Shown here piece by piece: positions 33,801-47,830 of a stretch of DNA of 64,000 nucleotides (positions within the stretch are counted from its first letter, which is position 1; each line of letters begins with the position of its first letter). The DNA lies in the NCBI RefSeq assembly GCF_030463565.1, contig NC_134660.1, forward strand, positions 193,501-257,500, read 5' to 3'. The notes under the pieces were generated by a model. That model saw nothing but the letters and a program-made list of their open reading frames with translations, did not search any database and was not told the origin of the DNA. The position numbers and the translations under genes are program-made. The DNA comes from Pelecanus crispus (taxonomy: Eukaryota > Chordata > Aves > Pelecaniformes > Pelecanidae).

Positions 33801-36800
33801 GGCCACTGTGCCCACCTCTGCTGTACTCAGCGTGAGCTCTTCTAGTCTTAACAGGTGTCTCCCTGAAAATATGTGCCAGTATTTTCTGTCTGCTGGTAAA
33901 GAACAGTGTTCCTTTGTTGCTGTTTGGAGAGAGAAGGGAAGCCAGCCAAGTTCAGTGCTGCTTCATGGCAGCACCTATCTCACTGCTTTGAAGTTGTATA
34001 CTTTTTTAAAACAAGATCACCTAGACTGTAGCTTTGAAATTCTTTATTGCAGTCACTGAAATATGTTCCAGTTAGTAACCCATTCTGCTACTAAAATTTG
34101 TTCTACTAAAATTCTGTCCATTTTTTAATTCTTTTTTTTGTTACTGCTCTGATGTTTGAGAAAGAACCAGTTCTTTTGCATCCTTTTGGGTGACGTACAA
34201 CAAGCCCCCAAATTGATCTAGCCAGTCTTCCTCTTGGTCTCAGATACCATCTGGCCAAGTACCTGTGCCCTGACTCTGGGTAAAAAGACACTTAAAGACT
34301 GGACATTTTTTTGATTCCTAGGAGACCAAAGCAAAGATCTTGATGCAAAGAAATATTGCTGTCAAAATCAGAGTTAATAAAACCATTGCATAGATGGTAT
34401 TTTCTGAAGGGTGTTCAGATGAAGTTGGTGATTTACCCATTCCTTTGCCTGGGAATCTCTGAATCTGGGTGCAGTTGGTAGTTGAGAAAAAACAGGGTGT
34501 TTCTGCACGTGGGAGTTTGTGGGAGGAGGGTGTCGGTGGCAATGAGTGGTTTTGTGAAGTTTTTTACTACAGGTCCTGGGAGATAGAATTCTAGGGAGGT
34601 GTAACAAAACATTGTCTCCTTTTTATAGCAGTCAGAGTTTCCACTGGGGTTTTGCATATGTATCCTCTCCATCTCGCTGGAATTAGACTCCAGTCTAACT
34701 TCTCTCTTCCTGAAGGATAAGGTACGGCACCTTGGGGAAAAGTAGTGAAGGCTCATGATACTTGATTTGAACACCCTTCTGGTGTCAAACCCCTGGATAG
34801 CAGAGTACATGGTTTTCCCACTCTCAAATTACGTTCTTTCATTTGCACTCTTGTGGTCCAAATTCTCAGGCTGCTTGATCACTGAAACAACTTCGGTACA
34901 TTTATGAAATTCTTGTCAGGTTTTAGCTTGGTTTTTGAGTGTCTGTCCTTTGCGGTAGCGATAGCTTTCTCATGTGCTGCAGAACAGCACAGCTGAATGT
35001 ACCAAAAGACACTTCTTTGAGCCTGTGTTGGAAATAAAAGCCTTTGGAAGAGGGGGGGGGGGGTTAATACGCTGTTTGATCAGATGTTGGCTTCCTTCCC
35101 GACCTCGGGGCTGGGACCCTTTGGAGCCCCATTGCATAAGAACAACAGAGCAGGGAAGATTTAAACCAGCAGCGAGCCCGTCCCGGTGTTGCTCTGATCC
35201 TCTGGTGGTCGCGCTGCACGGCGAACTTCAAATAGCTGATGCTCATTTCTGAGAATGTCATGAACTCTGTGGTTTGTGTTCTTTTAGGAAAACCTCTCAA
35301 GTGAGTCTTCAATCATGTGTATGTGGATAATTTAAAACACCCCTTGAACTAGTAGCGTATCCTTTCTATGTGGAATAGTGTGCTCATGTGCACGCTGCGA
35401 ATTTGTCTTCTGTAGGAAGTTTGAAGCACTATGATTTGGACGCTGCCATTGGGAAGATGATTTCTTATGACTGAAAGTGCTTGTGATCGTTCTTGAAACT
35501 GCTTTTATTTCCTGCTCGTGTCTTGCCAAATATCCTAAAGCTCTATGTTCACCTTCATTCCCCAGCAGTATTGGGAGCTGTGGGGTAGAGCCTGTCCCCT
35601 GCTTCTGTTCCAGTTACTGTGGAAGAAAAGAGGAAAAGCTTTCATGGGTACTTCTAAATTTCTTTATTAGACAGTTGAGAATCCATATGGGAGAGAGACT
35701 TCATGATATGCACGTCCTTACTGCGTGGTGAAGATTTTACTTCACAGCTCTTCCCTTCTTAAACGCCAAAGAGTCTGTAGTGAAGCTGTTTCGTAGAGAA
35801 TTATGCTTAAATAGTATCATGAGCACTTGGATGCTCAGACCACTAAGTCTGTCTTGCATAGTGAGGTGTATATGAAAATGTATAAATGCTGTTATGTTCT
35901 TCACTAGTACACACCCTTTCCTCCTTTTCGGGAAGATCAGTGTTAATATCTTGGTAATTCTCGCAGCTGCAGTCTATGGCCTCAGCAACTGCTTATTTCT
36001 GTTGTGATTGCAAATACTTGCACATTTTCTTGTTCTTGTTAGGTTAAGGAAGGCTCCCTCTGTCAGTGGTAAAGGCTTGAATCATGAACTTGGGATTCAA
36101 ACATGTGAAACACTTGTGGTGAGATAAATTGGAATGTAAGTTGCAGCCTGCCAGCTGCTCGGTAGTGGCTGTGCGTGTTCTTGCCCTGTTGCATTCTTCA
36201 TGCAGGAATAAGGTTGCTTTAGGATGGGAGAGTGCAAGAGGCAGGTACAGTACATCACGTAATGCAAGTCGTACTCTGCCTTGCTTCATCTGTGCTGGGT
36301 TGCTCATGGGTGTGAGCTCCCCTGCTCCTCTGAGCAGGTGAGAGGCTCTGGCCTGAGCAGTGGAATTTCAGAGGCTGAAAGTTGGCATGGGGATGTGCAG
36401 ATATTGCTGTTTTCTAATGTTAAATATAATCCTTCTCTTGAACAAATTGATAAATAAAACCATTGGGCAATTGCACACAGCTGTCTCTTGTCCTCCTGGC
36501 ACAGATAAATCCTAGTGGTGGGTTTCAACCTCTGTTACTCTGAGAAAACTGTTCAGCTTCTGCCCAAGACACGCTGCTGCTGTTTCAGTGCCTGCCGTGC
36601 ACCCTTCGCACTGCTTGCATGGCCCTGGCAAGGGCTGAAACTGCTCCAAGCTGCCTTGCTGGGCATTGTCTGGCAATTAGTTTGAGAACTTGGAAGTATG
36701 TTGAAAAGGTTCTATAATCAGCAAAATGTTTGTCGCTTTAAATTGGCCTTCTGTTTTCTGGTTGTGATACTTTAAGTTGAAACTTAAGGGACTTGTTATT

Positions 36801-39800
36801 TTAGATATAATTATAAGCTCCATCAGAGCTAGCATGTCTTTTTTTTTTTTTTATACATATATCCCATGTATATTAAAAATATCTGAGAAGACTATAAGAG
36901 AAGTAAAGCATGGGAGAGGTAATTGAATAATGCCCCTCCCTGTTGGAACAGGTAGTTCAAATTAAGGCAGACTCTAATTGATAGAGTTCAGTAAGTTTCC
37001 TCTTTAAGGTCACATTTTTCTCTTCTGGATTTTCTTTCAGCTAGTGCTTGGAAATGTGTTCCAGGATTTGCTTGTCTCCTTTAGCGTGTCACTCCTTGTG
37101 CTCACGCTCTGACTGTTGTCCTCTTAGACCAAGGTTGGCTCTGGATTTGATCATGTCGTATGTTATCTGGAGAGCCGCAGGTGCCAGGCATGTTGCAGGG
37201 TGTGTTTAGCTTGTCAGTCTGCAGAGGACACGGGTGCTCCAGCCAGGCGTGCCCGTGCTTACCTGGCTGGCCCTGCCACGGCTGGTCAGACGCTGCCCGC
37301 CTGCAGTCCCAGCCTCTCTCCACGGCCTGAGGCCTCCAGGAGGGAAATGTGGAGTGCAGCTCGTCCCAGACCACTGCCTTGCTTCTCCAGCTGGTCAGCA
37401 TTAGGCAGCAAACTTTATTTTTTCATGCTCCCTTCTCTGTAGTGAGCTGGTCTGAGCTCTGCTGCTTGCAGTGGGAATTCTCCCAGCAAGGCTGTGGTTG
37501 CAGCTAAGGCTTGTCTCTGCCCTGCGGTGTCTGAGAAGGATGGAGCAGAGAGGGGCCTTCTCTGGTGGGGCAAAGGCATTGCCGTGCAGCACCTTTTGTC
37601 AAAGAAATTCCTTTCCTACTTTATTTTAAAAGAAAAGGCGGGGGGAGAATTCCCCTCCTATGTAGCACCAGAACTACTGATTCTTCTTTTTCTTCCCTGA
37701 AACTTGCAGTCCGCTCCTACCCTCTTGCATTCATGTCAGAAGCAACCTGTTTGTTCCAGCCGATGAATGCATCCATCCTGATGTTTTCTGCCTTCTCTTT
37801 CAGTGCCCTGGGATGGTATTGTTTGTTTCTTTCCCTCCACAAAAAATGCACAGGAAAACAGGAGTGGCAAAGCAGTACTGCGTGAGCAGCCTCAGCCGCT
37901 GTCTTGTTCGCAGGATGCTCTCGAGTGCTGTAGGCAGCCCGACTGCCAGGCACTAGGAGCAGCAGTCCGGTATTTTGAGACTTAACAAAGCACGGTAACA
38001 AGGACAATATTCACAACTCCAGCCAGGCTGTTTTTCATTAAGGGTAAGAAAAATGTGAAGTCCTAGGAATTTTGTAAAGGCTTTTGACATGTGAGTACTC
38101 AGTGATGTACTGCAAGATCTGGAGGAAAATAAACTTTTGATTAAGGAATAAACTCTGTTCCAGCAGCTCCCCGCACAATACTTAGAGGTTTTTTTCAGGT
38201 ACAAAGAGAGAGACCTGGGCTTGGGTAGTCTCTTGAAGAAAGCTGCCTAGCTGTGGTTTTCTATCAAGCTGCCATACTTTTTGTCTAAGCTTGTAAACTT
38301 CTTTGAGTGCTGCTTGTCTGAACCTCATTTTGGAACTTAATACACATAAATATTTATATAAATATTATTTACATGTCATATTTTGGTTAAACCTTTCAGA
38401 GCTTTTCTTTCACTAAAGTTTCTCATGGAAGGAGCATGCTGTCTCACTGTGGGGGTCAGAAAAAACTTTATGGGGCATAAAGTTGAGACTTTTCAAGCTC
38501 TGCAGGTATCCTCTGACTAAAGTTAAGCTGCTTTTTTGCTGGTTTTAAGGATAATCTTCTGCCATGCAGGAATGGGGTTTGATATTATTTCATTTAGTTT
38601 TAGGGTTGGAACTTGGCTGTGTGGATTTCTGTACCATGTCTACAAAAAGCAGACATTCGTGTAGCTGTGTACTGACAAGCAGAAAGACAAATTCAGAATG
38701 ATCTGCCCTGGAAAGGATCCAAACATTTTAATTTGTGTGTATGTAATTCTAGTATCTCTACTAGAGCCAAGTCTGCTCTCCTTAGACTTGATGATAATGC
38801 TTAGCACATGTAGTGTTTTCATCTTGAAAGCACTACACAAACATTAACTAACCTAGCAGTTAAGCTTTAAACTTTCTTTTAGCTAACATTTACTTAGGTT
38901 TGAAAGCAGGCTGCTGTCTGTACTGCTCTGTGCAGGCTCTGCAGCGTTATATGCGCTGACTGGGAGCACGTCACAGGATGGGCTGGCAAAGGGTGCTAAA
39001 AATAGCTGCTGATGGTTCCTCTGAGTAGTGGAGGAAAACTCAAACCGCTTTTGAACATGAATCGCTTTACTGATCTGACCAGAAACCCAGTGACCACATA
39101 GCAGCTACCGCTTTGAGTGGAGCACCGAATTGATTCATCTGGCGAGAGTCTTTAAGTTTTCATGTAGGTCGTAATTGGGCTGATGTAACCGATGTCGTTT
39201 CTAGTAGAATGACGAGGCAGCAATGAGCGCTTGCTTCCACTTGCTCTGCTTGGGGAAAATTTGACTGCTCCTCTGGTATGATGCCATGTTCCAGAAACCG
39301 TGAAGCTGTCCTACCTTTGTTGCCGTACCACTGGTAATTACTCAATCTCAATCAGCCAAAGGACTGAATTTGGTAAGCAAAATAGTTGAAGTAAACGCAA
39401 TTACTCTGCAAGTACTTCTGTTGGGACCTCTGGAGGCCACACCGCTAGTTTCTGCGTGGGGGAATTGGATAGCTTAGAGATGCTTTCATTCACAGGGACA
39501 AGAGGACGTGTTGTGGGCTGTTAAGTCCTTGAGAACCGTTCCTGGATCACTTGGCCACTGCGGTGGTGCTTCAGAAACCTTTGTGCTTTTGCTAGTGGGC
39601 TATTGTTGCTTCCTTTAGTTTACTTAACAGAACAGGTGGCCTTACTCTTTTGGTGTCTTGGCAGATTTCCTCTTAAGCCTTATTTTAGAGAGTTGGGAGA
39701 GGAAGAGGGCATAGGGTGCTTTTTGAAGCTGTATTCACCGAGGGCTGTATTCCCACCAGCGTTGTGAAGTCTAGAATAGTTACTCCATGATTCTTTGCTG

Positions 39801-42094
39801 TTTTGAAGCAATTACGGTTTCTTGATCTTGAAGTGGGGGACGTTGGCCTATAAAAGAAGATTATAACCAGGAGAAGCATTGAGGCGTGGAAAAGAAGGAT
39901 CATAGGTTTTATTCACTGCCCCAGGATTTATCCATTTTGTCTCAAGACACACACAGGGTTTGCAGGAGCTTGTGAAGGCTTGGAAAGGTGAAAATAAACA
40001 CAGTCAGCACTCTTCATCTTTGAATAGTAGGTGGTTGAACAGAATTGCTGCATAATGAATTTTGACATTTATTAATCCCCTCCTTCCCCTCCACCTTTGT
40101 CCTACTTTCTTTACCTTTGAGTAAAGCCTGACCCAAAGTGTCCGGTGAGCAGATGTAGGGATGCTATACTGCTGCAATTAGATAATGCTTTTTCTGGTTT
40201 TACATACGTTTTCTGTAATAACAGTTGAAAATGGGTGCAGCCTGTTCTTTTCCTGCTATATGAAATCAATAGAGAGGCTTAAGTTTTCTTATTAAAAAAA
40301 TGTTCTGTTACTACTAGATACATTTTAAAAGGCTATTGGTTTTGTCAACAGTCAGGGCAGCAGAAAGGGAGACACATGCCTGTGATAGGCTGTTCCTCTG
40401 TGTGTGCTTGAGTCAAAACTGAACACTGATTTTGTTGTAGGAAGAGTCTAGCATAGTCTGGCTGTGTCACCTCTGTCACACCATGCCTCTATTTCCATTA
40501 ACTGCAGGACAGTCTGAGTAAGCAGATTCTCCAGTGAATTGGAGCTGGGACACTTTCAGTTGTTTGCTCTTTTCTTGGTATATGATTCATTTAGTTTTGA
40601 CTGGGACTTTGGGAGGATGACTGTAGGTGTGGTGAAGCACTGGGGTTGCTTATCAGGAGCAGCTGCAAGAAGAGGTGCTTGTTCCAAGTCTGTTCCACCT
40701 CCCTGTTTTCTAATTATCTATTTCAATTTCTCCTTGCTCAGATCACCTGTAATAAATCGGACACCTGCAGGTTACGTGACCCTGGTCTCTGTCTCTTCTG
40801 TGAAGAGACTGATAAAGGTCTTTAAATGATGTTTCCAGTAACATTTTTAACAATCAACTGCTGGAGCATTGCTTTTAAGGACCTAGCTATGTTTGAGCTC
40901 AGTGGTATTGCAAGTCTAACTCAGCCCACACGTTTTAGGATGCCCCATGCATGTGTCTGTAGGAGTGTAACCCTGACATGCAGCTTAGAGACCTGCTTGA
41001 AGCTGTCCAGGTAACACACTCACCAATGTGCTATCAGTAACTACTGAGTTCCCAAACATAATTCATTTCTTTATTGCCCTCTTAATAATGTGTGAAGCAG
41101 GTGTAAGCTTCACCCAGATCACATCCCCTTCCAGCAGGATTTCTAGCTTAGAGTTAGGTGCACCTTCTGACTATGCCAGAGCACCTTTTTCTTAAAGGGC
41201 AGGTATTTTGGTAGCAAACCTTCCTTGCTGCCAGGTACGTGGATGATGACCAATGCAGAGCTGAGCCGTGCTCTCTTACCTTACTATGGCAAATCAGTCT
41301 GTATCCACTTCTGCCCTCCACTAGCTGCTGAAAACAGATGATGGAGTTAGGAATTGAGGCAAGTAGTCAATCTGCATAAGGAACAGAGTCTCGCCTGCCA
41401 GTTTTCTTCATTTTTAGGCTTCCTTTGAAGAAGGTGGCATGCATTTGATCTGATGTCAGTGCTTTCTGCTAGATCCTTGCCATCTGAGTAACTTTTATTT
41501 TCTGTATGTGCTTTTAGGCAACCTGTAGTAACTGAAATTTGCTGAAACTGCAGTTCTTGATCCTTGTCCAGCCATCTTTCATATTCTGATTTCATTGATG
41601 TGCATGGCGGTGTGCAGTTGAGAGGGCATCTCAACACTCTGCACCTTTTGGGGGAGAATTTAGTGGAAACTAGAATGAAATCCTTGGATTAAAGCCTCCA
41701 CAGTGGAGCTGATTCCATGAAGTGATCTAAACACTTGGCGCGCTCTCTCAAAAATACCACGTCAAAGCTAGCACAGCTGGGTGTTTTAATACTCTTAGTA
41801 CTTGCTGGGTACTGATGGTTGGGACACATTGCTAGGACTGAAAATATTTTCTGTTTGAATGCTCCCTGGATGAGCACACAGCGTGTATGGACAGTGCATC
41901 TTGATCTTCCAGCAGCTGGTCTTAAAAGAGCAGGACCAGACTGAGATGGATAGAGCAGTGCAGTGCATTGGGCAGTGGGACAGAAAAGCTGCTGGAAGGA
42001 GACAAAATGATACTGAGAGAACTGGCAGGAAAAGAAGGAAAGAAAGCTTAGAGAAATGGTGTCAAGATTTTTTTTTTTTTTTCCCCCTGTAGCT
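30826..42094 (+). other. KANSL1: KANSL1 intron 2, 30.8-42.1 kb
   Basis: More than 11 kb without a recognisable gene or clear transposon. It holds a G12 run at 35052-35063, a T14 run at 36839-36852 and a T15 run at 42068-42082. A GC-richer patch at about 37180-37420 has no coding signal. Open frames are at most 127 codons and unrecognised. Confidence 0.5.
35052..35063 (+). repeat. G12 homopolymer
   Basis: Twelve consecutive G in the intron; simple sequence of possibly unreliable length. Confidence 0.85.
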
Positions 42095-42350
42095 GTAGAT
42101 CATAAGGCCAGATGACATCATCTATGTAAGAAGAGATCATCGTAGAGGCTGTGTGATTTAGCTGAGTGAATTCTTGTTTGCTTGAGCTAGAATGGATTTT
42201 CAAAACCACTCTTTACTTCTGGCTTGAATGTGCTTAGTTTGATCTTGTAGCCATCAGTTCTTGTTTACTCCCTTGCCTGTTGGGTTGGGAAGCCGTGTAG
42301 CAAATACAGGTACTTGTGGATGTGATCTTGTTGCCTCTTGCCATCTGAAG
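42095..42350 (+). mobile_element. Probable ancient L3/CR1-like LINE remnant
   Basis: The stretch resembles the 3' part of old amniote L3/CR1-type LINEs. It shows an ATCATAAGGCCAGATGACATC-like start, a run reading ACTTCTGGCTTGAATGTGCT, a TAGCCATCAGTTCTTGTTTA block and GTGGATGTGATCTTGTTGCC near the right end, in the order I know from such elements in turtles and crocodiles. Divergence is high, with no frame and no terminal repeat. The assignment is from memory of the consensus, so the exact family and limits are uncertain. Confidence 0.45.
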
Positions 42351-45300
42351 AGACCTCAGATTTGAATACAAGATGTGATGGCTTTTTAAGTCTGTTGTTA
42401 TTATGACTTGACTTAAAGTTGTCTTGCTTGTGGGTGGATCATTTTCCTTTTTTTTTGTTTTGTTTTTAACAAGGCTTCATACTGGTGTTCAGATTCCAAC
42501 ACTGTGAAGTTCTTTCAAAACATCTTTTCCCCCTGCCCCCTTAAAAAAAAAAATTAAAAACCCCAATACTGTAATTCTGGCCTATATTCTTTTGTGTCTG
42601 CTAAATATGGTCAGGAGTGTTAAGTGTGTTTTCATGCTTTCATTTGCTGTTGCTACAAGTAAGCCATCTTGCTATCAGTGATGCGTCTTACTACTTTTTG
42701 TTCCTTAAGTCAAGGTTTATTTAGATGTTTGTTTCTGCAGAAACTACTCAATGCCTCCTGGTCTTAGTCTTCCCTTTCAGTTGCTGCTCATCTATAGTGT
42801 GGTTTGTCTGCTCTGTGTGTTTGTGAGAACCATGCTGATGGCTTGGTCAAGAAGCTGTGGAGTACCAAAGATTTTTTTCAAAAAGAGTTCTCTCTAAACA
42901 ATTAAACACTAAAAAAGGAAAAGAATTTTTTTTTTTACGTATATGGAGCTTTAGACTTAAAAAAAAAAAAAATTACAGAAGATACTGAAATGGTGTTGGT
43001 TCTGCAGTGACAGGGGGATATATTGGGATTATGTCAGAAGATGAGATTAAGCACTGAGGCCTCCCTCTTTCTGACAGGTAGGTAAATGTGCGGGCATAAT
43101 AATTTCCTTCAGTGCACACAGGTGACAGTTGTCTTGTAAAGTTTGCACAAAGGTTATATTGACACCAGCAGGAATTTTGCTGAAAGTTGAGGGTAGTGTG
43201 CCCTAAATTCATGCTGTCTTTTAGACTGTAATTATAAGTGCACTTTGGCTCAATTCCCAGGAAGATGTTGACACCTCTGAATTTGAGTTGCTGGGAGGTG
43301 AACAGTGTCTTGTGCTCGGAGATGTGATTTCCACGCATGAGGCCCCCGCCCAAAGTAAACCAGACTTTCCACTTCACATTTACTACTTGTCAACTTTGGA
43401 GTGTGGGGCTGTGAAACCAAATCAGGATTTCATTGAAGAATTCTTTGGATGCTTCTTTCTTGGCTTAGATGCTCGACCCCTTCCTCTTCCTCATCTCCTT
43501 TCGCTGTGCCATCTGCGTCATTCGCTTTCTCATTTCTCTGGCCTATTTATGAAATATGTTTGCACAACCTGCAGAGGAGGGTTTGAATTGTGACCAGACT
43601 TATTTCCTCTTCCTCTGTGAAATTTGTCAGGTCCAATGACCACCCATCAGATTTGGTGGGTATCTCTGGGCTTGTTTTAGATTTGCATGGTGTTGGTTTC
43701 AAACCAGGTCTGTGCAGAGAATTTTCTGATAGTGGCAGGGCAGGACACAGCAGCAGCGTAAGTCTCGGAGGCTGGGATTTGGCTGCCCAAGTCCTGGAGG
43801 TGGGGTTGGGTTTGGGTGGCAGTGCTTGCTTGCCAGAGTTCAACTTTCAGAAAGAGGAACTCTATTTACAAAGCTTTGGACAGTGATTTCATTGTCCCAG
43901 AAATGCCTGGCATGAACGGGATCAGTTGAGGCTCTGTCACAAGTCCAGGTTCCCAAGTCCACACCTGTTGGTGGGTGGCAGCAGCCAGTTGCCCCCTGCA
44001 ATCAGGGTTCTTACCTTTCTCACACTGAAGGATTAAGGCTTGGATCTGCTGCAGCTGGTCTCAAACTCTGCAGAAGCCTAGCAGCGGGCTCTGGAAGCAG
44101 TAAGATTGCTTTCAGCACACAGCGTTGTGATGAGACACACTACCACGGTAGTGCCAGCGTTGATGTGCCTCCTTTCTTGCTCTTCGTTGCGTATTCCAGA
44201 AAAAACAGTGAAGTGCCAACAGTGCTCCAAATCTCCCTGAAAGTGTTCATGGTAAAGTAGGGAGCTTGGTCTGCTGCAATGTGGGACCTCAGGTCTCACC
44301 TAGCAACTCGTCTAGCAGGGAGGGAGTGCTTTTGAGTTTGGGATATTTTCATGCCTTGTATAAATAGTTGGAAAAAACCTTAATATACAGGGTTGGATGG
44401 TGCCATACAGATAGGGAACAATGCAGTATGGTTGGATTTGTTCTGGAAAGGGTATTATATTGTCCATGCTTTTCTGCTCAAGATAGCAAAGGGAAAAACA
44501 GAGGGAGGAGGAGGAGGACACAGCAGTGCTGATAAGGCGGCTCTGTTTCCTTTTCCTGCCTGCACGATGGGGAAGGGATCTATACTGCCTGTGATCTGAG
44601 GTTAAGGATCTCCATTCACACATTTATGTGCATTTGCTTCCAAATAACGTGGTGTTTCATTTATTTTTCACATAATTGAATGTTACATAGGCAGAGGTGG
44701 CTGTGAAAGGATGGCAGGATTTTGAAAACTTACTGGACGTCCATGACCCCGCTGCGTAGGGACTTTCTGGGCAAACGTATCTAGGAAATTTTGCCACTTC
44801 CTTTGAAACTAATTATTGGCCAGTCTCTGATGCACAAGCTGGCAAGGTCACTCTGAAATTGGAGGTTTGGGGGAAGGGCGGATTTAAAAAAAAAGGGGAG
44901 GGGGGGCAAAAAAACCCTCAATGTAGGCTGCTGTAGATCAGATTGTATGTTTCTTTTGTAGATCAGGCACGCTAATGAACATATTGAAGATTACTAAAGG
45001 GGAGGGATAGCTATAGCTTCCCCCCCTTGAGACACTGAGGAAAGAAAATGGAGCACAAGGGGACAAAAAGAATTGATGAACAAGCCCTTTCCCCAGCTTT
45101 ATGAAATAGCGAAAGTGTCTCTGCGAAGAACCTGAGCTGCAGGGAGGGAACGAGAAAGCATCCAGGAGCATGTAACCAGTCGTGACGTACAAACGGCTGC
45201 ACATTCCTGCTCCCAGACTTGCAGAAAAGGTGCCTCGTGTAGCTCAACTAATAAAAAGCCCAAACAATAGCTCTTGCCTACGAGTTACTACAAGGAGTGG

Positions 45301-47529
45301 ATTGATAACCTGCTGCTGACCCCCTCCCTTTTTCTTTAATCTCAAAAAATGAAATAAAGTCCATATAATCACTTCTGAACTTGTGTGTGTGTGTATATAT
45401 AAGATGTGTGTCTTGCTGCGGAAGAGGCATGCTCGCCTGCAAGCTCCAGCCCTTGCAGCTGGAGAGTGTGGCCGTATGATTAGCGATGACACAAGGTGGA
45501 AAAACCTCCCTTAGTTCTGCTTTCTCTTGCCGACCTCCACTCTGCTTGGGAGGGTGCGCTGTATCGATCAGAGGGAACTTTTTTGGCATGTGTTTAATTA
45601 ATTAAAAGGAAGAAGGTAATAAGTTGATGGTTACAGTGGAGTTTCTTCTGTGATATTAAATCCATTCCGGTCTAAAGCAATCTCCTGCCTGGGACAGTAA
45701 ATACACCATAGATAACAGCTACTCTTGAAGGTGAGCCAGAACTCCTCTGGCCATGTTATAGATGAGAAAAAGATGTCAAGTAACGCGTCCAGGATCAAAA
45801 GGCAAATCTGTGATGGAGCAGAGAATTAGCACGTTCAGGACTGGAGTCCCAGCTTTGAGCCTCTTAAACCATAAGACCTTCTTCCTCCCCGTCCCCCTCT
45901 GCCACGTTCAGAAGACGGATGTCGGCCGTCGGTCAGGATTCTGTAGTGGTACGTGTGTGGTGTCCTACTCCCCAAGGAAACGTTTTCCTGTGTGATACAG
46001 TAAATAAGTTAAAGTCTTAGAGTCCCACATAGTTCACCATGGATGTACAGCCATATGCTCTGCTGTCAGCTTGCTGCCCTTCTTACTTTTTGTTTGTTCT
46101 TTACTTTTCTTCCTGGTCAGATGTGGATTTCCTCCTTGGAGCCTACCTGGAGTTAATTCCATCCCTCTGCTCTCGGTGACAGTTCACATCTGCTATAAAT
46201 CTTATGGACTGATGCCTCTTGGCTCTGTAGAAGAACTGTGGCTGCACACTTGTGACTTTATGTATTTAGGCTCTCTGCGTTATCCAGAGTTTATCATCTG
46301 AAAGCCTGTCTCCCCTGCCCAAAGCATGACTAGAGTCCTAATAACCATTTGGTAACAGAGGAAAAGTATTTTTTAGATATGTAAACAGGTCATGAATTGA
46401 GGGAGTGGCGTCGAAGGAGTTTGGATCAAAATTGCACATCAGCAAGGGGTTTGTACTTTAAGCTGTGCACCGTAAACAGAGTAATTGCATGTGGTCTGGG
46501 TATCTAGGGTAAAGCAGAGTCTTGCCTAGAGCAGCAGGAGTTGTGAGGGAAATGGTAGCAAAAACATATATGGTATTCAGTGGGACGTGCTGGGATGTTG
46601 ACGTCTTACCAGACTGGAGAGAAAACCCAGGAATTGATTCTTCAGCCCGTTAACTTTTGAGCTAGTGTTCGAAGCGCTTGGAAATCACATCATTCATTTC
46701 TGTGCCCTTCTGAGCGCTCCAGAGTGGAAGCGAGTTAAAGGTTTGTAAGCGCGTGTGTGTACTTGAAATAAAAGCTGTGTTTCATATGAAACTTTTGTTA
46801 TATACTAAGCTAAAACCTCTGTGTGTGTTTGCTTGGGTTTTTTTGTAGTGTTGTCTCTTGAAAAGCTGCAGTGAGGCTAGGAGAAATGTAGGGGTGTTTT
46901 GTGTGGGGTTTGGGATGTGCTGGTGGTCGGGTTTGCTCTGGCTATGCAGCCTGTGTATGGTCTGAACAGAAGGGTGGGGGGAATTCATGTTTTAGTTGTT
47001 GAACTGAAGCTCCTATCATGGAATTCCTTGGTCTGAAGTACTGGACTGAAACTAAGTGGATTTTCTGAACATGGTGAGAGGCAGGTTTGCGGAGAGAACG
47101 GGCAGCACTTAAGTGTCATGTCAGTTCAAGCCTGTACTGATGTCCACCTCACCCCTTGGTGACACCTGGAATGAAGAAACTCATGTAGCCAATTTTTTTT
47201 CTCACCTCTGCACAATGGTTGTTTCCATGTTGAAGATGTAAACATGCTGTAAGTGATGATTGCAGAAACATTGCAGTTAATAAATTATTGTGTTCAGGAG
47301 AATCTTTGGTTTCAAGAACTTGCTTCGTTACCCTTCACATCTGATGTGAGCAAGGGGGTGCCCACAAGCTTTCCCTTTATCTAAAGGAAAACTTAAATCT
47401 GAAATCTGGTGCAGCTCGGGGATGACCAAGCAAAATAGAGACCTTGTGTAAACTGTTCATTCTCATGCGGCTTTTGGATGGATGTTACTTTTGAAACTAA
47501 TATCACGGCCACCTAAACAGCAATTTGGT
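42351..47529 (+). other. KANSL1: KANSL1 intron 2, 42.35-47.5 kb
   Basis: Intronic DNA with A- and T-rich runs (42541-42560, 42926-42973) and a TG/TA dinucleotide repeat at 45382-45401. Open frames are short and unrecognised, the longest 134 codons at 42973-43377 on the minus strand. Nothing else was identified. Confidence 0.5.
45382..45401. repeat. (TG)6-(TA)3 dinucleotide repeat
   Basis: TGTGTGTGTGTGT runs directly into ATATATAA. A short compound microsatellite. Confidence 0.8.
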
Positions 47530-47830
47530 TAAAGAGCAACCCGCTTAACTCCCTTGTTGCTGATCTGCCCGACCACGTCCACCCGAACTGGCCCAGCGTG
47601 GCCGCGTGCATTTGGCACGTCCTGCCTGCTCCTTTCGCTGTGGTGGACGCAGCACTTGTAGCTGCTGCTGGAACCACACGCAGCCGCCGCGGGCGCTCGG
47701 CCAGCGAGCTGCCGCTGCCGGCACATGCGACACTGAGGAGCCCTTGAGAGCGGGGCACCACGGAGCGGTGGCGGCAGGTTCCTCCTCTGCAGGCTCTCCC
47801 GGCGGTTCGGGGGGCCTCATTCAGCAGTGA
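47530..47830. promoter_or_regulatory. Isolated CpG-rich patch in intron 2
   Basis: About 300 bp with roughly two dozen or more CpG dinucleotides (for example GCCGCCGCGGGCGCTCGG at about 47684), in sharp contrast to the CpG-poor flanks. Open frames run across it on both strands (91 codons minus at 47545-47820, 74 codons plus at 47606-47830) but resemble nothing I know and show no clear splice sites. It could be an intragenic CpG island, an alternative promoter, an enhancer or simply a GC-rich fossil. The assignment as regulatory is an inference from composition only. Confidence 0.35.
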
